This document shows, piece by piece, positions 60,132 to 64,000 of a DNA stretch of 64,000 nt. The translations under genes were made by a program, and so were the position numbers. The stretch spans positions 124,001 to 188,000 of the forward strand of contig CAMLMV010000001.1 in NCBI GenBank assembly GCA_946481275.1, written 5' to 3'. This stretch comes from an uncultured Massilia sp. (lineage in GTDB: Bacteria > Pseudomonadota > Gammaproteobacteria > Burkholderiales > Burkholderiaceae). The notes under the pieces are model-generated. The model saw only the letters and a program-made list of their open reading frames with translations. It was not told where the DNA came from and searched no databases. Positions within the stretch are counted from its first letter, which is position 1; every line of letters starts with the position of its first letter.

Positions 60132-62522
60132 ATGGGTATCAAACGCAGAGAGTTTCTGGCCACCGTTGGGGGCGCGGCCGGCATGGCAGTCGTGCCCGGC
60201 GCGATGGCGGCGAAGGCCGTCAAGGGCGGCGCACCGGTCTACAAGCAGGCGAACGCGCCCGTCGCGGCGCGCGTGGAGGACCTGCTGGGCCGCATGACGG
60301 TCGATGAAAAGATCGCGCAGCTGCAATGCGTGTGGCTGACGAAGAAGGATCTCCAGAACGCAGACACGAGCTTCAACGCGGAGAAGGCGAGCCGCGTGCA
60401 TCCGCACGGCATGGGCATGTTCGCGCGCCCGTCCGACCGCCAGATCGGCGCCGACAACAACGCCGGCAACTCGGGCGCCGTCGGCAACCGCGGCCCGAAG
60501 GAAACGGCGGACTACGTGAACGCCGTGCAGAAATGGGCGATGGAACAGACGCGCCTGGGCATCCCCGTCTTCATGCACGAGGAATCGCTGCACGGCTACG
60601 TGGCGCCGGAGGCGACCAGCTTCCCGCAGGCGATCGGCCTGGCCTCCACGTTCGATCCGCAACTGGTCGAGCAGATCTTCTCGCTCGCCGCCAAGGAAAT
60701 GCGCGCACGCGGCGCCAACCTGGCGCTGGCACCGGTGGTCGACGTCGCGCGCGAGCCGCGCTGGGGCCGCATCGAAGAGACCTATGGCGAAGACCCGCAC
60801 GTCTGCGGCGTCATGGGCAAGGCCGCCGTGCTGGGCTTCTCGGGCAACACGCTGCCGCTGGCACAGGACAAGGTCTTCGCCACGCTGAAGCACATGACGG
60901 GCCACGGCCAGCCGGAGTCCGGCACCAATATCGGTCCCGCGAACGTGGGCGAACGCGCGCTGCGCGAAGACTTCTTCCCGCCGTTCGAGAAGATCATCAA
61001 GGAAACGAAGATCGCGGCCGTGATGCCGTCGTATAACGAGATCGACGGCGTCCCGTCGCACGCCAACCGCTGGCTGCTGACGGACGTCCTGCGCAAGGAG
61101 TGGGGCTTCCAGGGCCTGACCGTGTCCGACTACATGGCCGTCGCGGAACTGGGCAGCCGTCACCACCTCGTCGGCTCCGTCAAGGAAGGCGGCCTGCGCG
61201 CGTTCAAGGCCGGCGTCGACATCGAGACGCCGGACCCTGCCGGCTTCGCCGCGCTGGACGAACTGGTCAAGGAAGGCAAGATCACGACGAAGGAACTCGA
61301 CGCCGTCGTGCGCCGCATCCTGCGCTGGAAATTCGACGCGGGCCTGTTCGAGAACCCGTACGCGGACGCGGCCCAGGCCGACGCGCGCACCGCGACGCCG
61401 GAAGCCATCGCCCTCGCGCGCAAGGCCGCCCAGCGCACCGCCGTCCTGCTGAAAAACGATAAAGGTCTGCTGCCGCTCGCGCCGAAGAAAGTCGGCAAGC
61501 TGCTGCTGGTCGGCACCCACGCGAAGGACACGCCGATCGGCGGCTACTCCGACAAGCCGCGCCACATCGTTTCCGTGTACGAGGCGCTGCAGAAGGAAGC
61601 GCAGGCGGGCGGTTTCACGCTGGACTACTCGGAAGGCGTGCGCCTGACGGAAGGCCACGTGTGGGGCCAGGACGAAATCGTCTGGACCAAGCCGGAAGTC
61701 AATGCACGCCTGATCGCCGAGGCGGTGGAAGCCGCGAAGAAAGCCGACACGATCGTCATGGTCCTGGGCGACAACGAGCAGACCGCGCGCGAGGCGTGGG
61801 CCGACAACCACCTGGGCGACCGCACGACGCTGGACCTGATCGGCCAGCAGAACGACCTGGCCCGCGCCATCTTCGCGCTGAACAAGCCGACCGTCGTGCT
61901 GCTGCTGAACGGCCGTCCGCTGTCCGTGAACTACCTGGCCGAGCGCGCCGACGCGCTGATGGAATGCTGGTACATGGGCCAGGAGACGGGCCACGCCGTC
62001 GCCGACCTGATCTTCGGCCGCGCGAACCCGGGCGGCAAGCTGCCCGTGACCATCGCGCGCAACGTCGGCCAGCTGCCGATGTTCTACAACCGCAAGCCGA
62101 GCAGCCGCCGCGGCTACATCGACGACGTGACCACGCCGCTGTACCCGTTCGGCTACGGTCTGTCGTACACCCGTTTCGAGATCTCCGCACCGCGCCTCAC
62201 GAAGGACCGGATCGCGACGAATGGCACGACCCAGGTACAAGTGGACGTGCAGAATACCGGCGCCGTACGCGGCGACGAAGTCGTGCAGATGTATATCCGC
62301 GACGACGTCAGCTCCGTCACCCGTCCGCTGCTCGAACTGAAGGGCTTCCAGCGCGTGACGCTGGAGCCGGGCGAAAAGCGCACGGTCACCTTCGACATCA
62401 AACCGACCGACCTGTGGTTCTACAACAGCGACATGAAACGCGTCGTGGAACCGGGGACGTTCACCATTTTCGCAGGACCGAACAGCGTCGACCTGAAGAA
62501 GGCGACCCTGACGGTGGCATAA
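60132..62522 (+). CDS. GH3 beta-glucosidase/beta-xylosidase, Tat-exported
   Basis: A 796-residue family 3 enzyme that removes glucose or xylose from oligosaccharide ends. The N-terminus MGIKRREFLATVGGAAGMAV is a twin-arginine signal. The first domain holds MFARPSDRQIG, HEESLHGYVAPEAT, WGRIEETYGEDPHV and the nucleophile motif GLTVSDYMAVAELG (Asp about 333). The second domain covers about 410-650 (VLLKNDKGLLPLAPKKV), and a fibronectin-like domain ends the protein (VVQMYIRDD, PLLELKGFQRV). Its place with xylan enzymes favours xylosidase activity, but this is inferred. A CAGGAGACAT site precedes the ATG. Confidence 0.93.
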   Translation: MGIKRREFLATVGGAAGMAVVPGAMAAKAVKGGAPVYKQANAPVAARVEDLLGRMTVDEKIAQLQCVWLTKKDLQNADTSFNAEKASRVHPHGMGMFARPSDRQIGADNNAGNSGAVGNRGPKETADYVNAVQKWAMEQTRLGIPVFMHEESLHGYVAPEATSFPQAIGLASTFDPQLVEQIFSLAAKEMRARGANLALAPVVDVAREPRWGRIEETYGEDPHVCGVMGKAAVLGFSGNTLPLAQDKVFATLKHMTGHGQPESGTNIGPANVGERALREDFFPPFEKIIKETKIAAVMPSYNEIDGVPSHANRWLLTDVLRKEWGFQGLTVSDYMAVAELGSRHHLVGSVKEGGLRAFKAGVDIETPDPAGFAALDELVKEGKITTKELDAVVRRILRWKFDAGLFENPYADAAQADARTATPEAIALARKAAQRTAVLLKNDKGLLPLAPKKVGKLLLVGTHAKDTPIGGYSDKPRHIVSVYEALQKEAQAGGFTLDYSEGVRLTEGHVWGQDEIVWTKPEVNARLIAEAVEAAKKADTIVMVLGDNEQTAREAWADNHLGDRTTLDLIGQQNDLARAIFALNKPTVVLLLNGRPLSVNYLAERADALMECWYMGQETGHAVADLIFGRANPGGKLPVTIARNVGQLPMFYNRKPSSRRGYIDDVTTPLYPFGYGLSYTRFEISAPRLTKDRIATNGTTQVQVDVQNTGAVRGDEVVQMYIRDDVSSVTRPLLELKGFQRVTLEPGEKRTVTFDIKPTDLWFYNSDMKRVVEPGTFTIFAGPNSVDLKKATLTVA

Positions 62523-62538
62523 CCAAGAGAGACACAAC

Positions 62539-63726
62539 ATGACAGCAATCCAAGCCAATCCGCTGCCGCAGGACCTCGACCAGGCCTTGATGGTCGGCCG
62601 CGTCTGGCGTTCAGCTCCGACCAATGGCCCGGCCGTAGTGGCCGTCCGTAACGGTCGTGTAATCGATATCACGCGGCACGCCCCGACCGTGTCGGAACTG
62701 CTCGAGCGCGACGACCTGGTCGCCATCGTGCGCGGCGCGGAAGGCGAGGACCTGGGCGACGTGAACGCTTTGGTCGCCGCCGCGCTGGCCGGCGACGAAG
62801 GCAACGCGGTGCGCCTGCTGGCGCCGTGCGACCTGCAGGCGATCAAGGCATGCGGCGTCACGTTCGCCGTCAGCCTGCTGGAACGCGTGATCGAAGAGCA
62901 GGCCAAGGGCGACCCGGCCCGAGCCAGCGCGCTGCGCCAGCAACTGCAGGAAACCATCGGCACCAACCTGTCGGAACTGGAGCCGGGCGGCGAAGCCGCG
63001 ATGCGCCTGAAGGCCGACCTGTCGGCACGCGGCATGTGGTCGCAGTACATGGAAGTGGGCATCGGCCCGGACGCGGAAGTGTTCACCAAGTCGCAGCCGA
63101 TGTCGGCGGTCGGTCACGGCGCTGCCGTCGGCCTGCACCCGTCGTCGCACTGGAACAACCCGGAACCGGAAATCGTCCTGGCCGTGAACAGCCGCGCGCA
63201 AGTGGTCGGCGCCACGCTGGGCAACGACGTCAACCTGCGCGACATCGAAGGCCGCAGCGCGCTGCTGCTCGGTAAAGCGAAGGACAACAACGGTTCGTGC
63301 GCGATCGGCCCGTTCATCCGCCTGTTCGACGGCGACTTCAACATCGACACGCTGCGCAACGCGGAAGTGCGCATGCGGATCGAAGGCGTCGACGACAACT
63401 TCGAACTGGCCGGCGCCAGCTTCATGCGCGAGATCAGCCGCGACCCGCTGGACCTGGTGCGCCAGACCTGCGGCAAGCACCACCAGTACCCGGACGGCTT
63501 CATGCTGTTCCTCGGTACGATGTTCTCGCCGATCAAGGACCGCGACGCGCAAGGCGGCGGCTTTACCCACCACGCGGGCGACCGCGTGAGCATCTCCACG
63601 CCGTCGCTGGGCACGCTGGTCAATACCGTCCAGCGCAGCGACCAGATCGCACCGTGGACCTTCGGCGTACGTGCACTGTACGCAAACCTGGCCCAGCGCG
63701 GCCTGCTGGCTGTCTCGGGCAAGTAA
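62539..63726 (+). CDS. FAH-family sugar-acid dehydratase (XylX/KdaD-like)
   Basis: A 395-residue member of the fumarylacetoacetate hydrolase superfamily in the branch that dehydrates 2-keto-3-deoxy sugar acids (2-keto-3-deoxyxylonate or arabinonate dehydratase, XylX in Caulobacter). Metal and active-site segments include CGVTFAVSLLERV, MEVGIGPDAEVFTKSQPMSA, NNPEPEIVLAVNSRAQVVG and LGNDVNLRDIEGRSALLLG. It starts 16 bp after GH3 and is followed by an SDR sugar dehydrogenase, which supports a non-phosphorylative xylose route. The exact sugar acid cannot be fixed from sequence. Confidence 0.85.
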   Translation: MTAIQANPLPQDLDQALMVGRVWRSAPTNGPAVVAVRNGRVIDITRHAPTVSELLERDDLVAIVRGAEGEDLGDVNALVAAALAGDEGNAVRLLAPCDLQAIKACGVTFAVSLLERVIEEQAKGDPARASALRQQLQETIGTNLSELEPGGEAAMRLKADLSARGMWSQYMEVGIGPDAEVFTKSQPMSAVGHGAAVGLHPSSHWNNPEPEIVLAVNSRAQVVGATLGNDVNLRDIEGRSALLLGKAKDNNGSCAIGPFIRLFDGDFNIDTLRNAEVRMRIEGVDDNFELAGASFMREISRDPLDLVRQTCGKHHQYPDGFMLFLGTMFSPIKDRDAQGGGFTHHAGDRVSISTPSLGTLVNTVQRSDQIAPWTFGVRALYANLAQRGLLAVSGK

Positions 63727-63756
63727 GCCCGAGCTTTTGAACATAACGAGAATTAC

Positions 63757-64000
63757 ATGTCTGAACAAAACCAAGCATTCGTCTACGCGACGTTCCCCGA
63801 CCTCGCCGGCAAGCGCGTCGTGATCACCGGCGGCGGCAGCGGCATCGGCGCCGAACTGACCACGGCCTTCGCCGGCCAGGGCGCCCGCGTCTATTTCCTG
63901 GATATCGCCGAGGACGCGTCGCGCGCCCTGGAAGCGTCGCTGGCCGGCTCGCGCATCGCGCCGAAATTCATCAAGTGCGACCTGACCAACCTCGACGAGC
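63757..64000 (+). CDS. SDR-family sugar dehydrogenase, N-terminal part
   Basis: The first 81 codons of a short-chain dehydrogenase cut by the window edge. It has MSEQNQAFVYATFPDLAGKR, the nucleotide-binding motif VVITGGGSGIGAELTTAF and a conserved VYFLDIAEDASRA strand with its Asp favouring NAD. Directly behind the FAH dehydratase, it is probably a xylose or arabinose 1-dehydrogenase feeding the same pathway. The catalytic Ser-Tyr-Lys lies outside the window. Confidence 0.85.
   Translation, partial: MSEQNQAFVYATFPDLAGKRVVITGGGSGIGAELTTAFAGQGARVYFLDIAEDASRALEASLAGSRIAPKFIKCDLTNLDE

Noticed and set aside
59988..63089. A 1033-codon open frame on the minus strand opposite GH3 and the FAH gene
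   Set aside because: It is the antisense shadow of two well-defined genes. Its Arg/Asp/His/Val-rich composition is typical of GC-rich antisense frames, and no domain is visible.
1..64000. tRNA, rRNA, CRISPR arrays, IS elements, prophage or integrase genes
   Set aside because: I looked for cloverleaf-type sequences, regularly spaced repeats, transposase and integrase motifs and found none that hold up by eye. Small non-coding RNAs cannot be excluded without tools.

Overview
The window is GC-rich (roughly two thirds G+C by eye) and densely coded, with short intergenic gaps and many stop-start or tail-to-tail overlaps. Gene content (TonB-dependent receptor plus SSS sugar symporter loci, many secreted glycoside hydrolases, Lrp-dadA-dadX, a family B DNA polymerase next to a DUF455 gene, TerB/TerC, NhaR) suggests a soil or plant-associated betaproteobacterium, most likely Oxalobacteraceae such as Massilia. 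The taxonomy is inferred from gene content only. No rRNA, tRNA, CRISPR array, IS element or transposase was found.

Layout. (1) 1-11.4 kb, pectin/galactan: end of an AraC regulator, a LysE-type exporter, a GH28 polygalacturonase-like enzyme, a small VOC protein, then a galactan unit: GH53 endo-galactanase and SSS symporter (one transcript with a clear terminator), and a TonB receptor coupled by a TGATG overlap to a GH35 beta-galactosidase. (2) 11.4-24 kb, mixed housekeeping and accessory genes: DUF455 ferritin-like protein overlapping DNA polymerase II, YciH, a GH16+CBM beta-glucanase, a mono-haem cytochrome, an AraC regulator coupled to an arginase-fold protein with an altered metal motif, and a cytoplasmic three-repeat protein. 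(3) 24-37.8 kb: TerB and TerC, NhaR, another LysR, a CmcJ-like oxidoreductase with a DsbA-fold isomerase, a GH62 arabinofuranosidase lipoprotein, a SnoaL-like gene behind an attenuator-like leader, dadA-dadX with a divergent Lrp regulator, a cyanophycinase-like peptidase, MYG1 and CheV. (4) 37.9-50.8 kb: PAS-GGDEF-EAL protein, glucarate dehydratase, GDSL esterase, GH115 alpha-glucuronidase, a second cyanophycinase-like peptidase, ArfB, GH12, and a membrane diguanylate cyclase. (5) 50.8-53.7 kb: an AT-richer insert with an AAA ATPase and an overlapping HNH nuclease, resembling a Septu-type anti-phage module. (6) 53.7-64 kb, xylan/galactoglucan: GH27, GH10, GH67, a LacI regulator, GH3, an FAH-family sugar-acid dehydratase and the start of an SDR sugar dehydrogenase.

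How it fits together. GH10, GH115, GH67, GH62 and GH3 would together break down arabino-glucuronoxylan to xylose, arabinose and (methyl)glucuronate. The FAH protein and SDR look like the start of a non-phosphorylative (Weimberg/Dahms-type) pentose oxidation pathway, and glucarate dehydratase fits oxidative uronate catabolism. A shared operator-like motif around TAGCGCAA occurs in front of gudD/GDSL/GH115, in front of GH67 and LacI, and (diverged) in front of GH3, suggesting one LacI-controlled regulon split across two sites 16 kb apart.

Most notable for follow-up: the ATPase-HNH pair with its unusual Walker A and upstream palindrome; the Thr/Ile-rich leader peptide and Shine-Dalgarno-masking hairpin in front of the SnoaL-like gene; the 43-bp dyad upstream of the TonB receptor; the LacI operator set; and the three-repeat protein.
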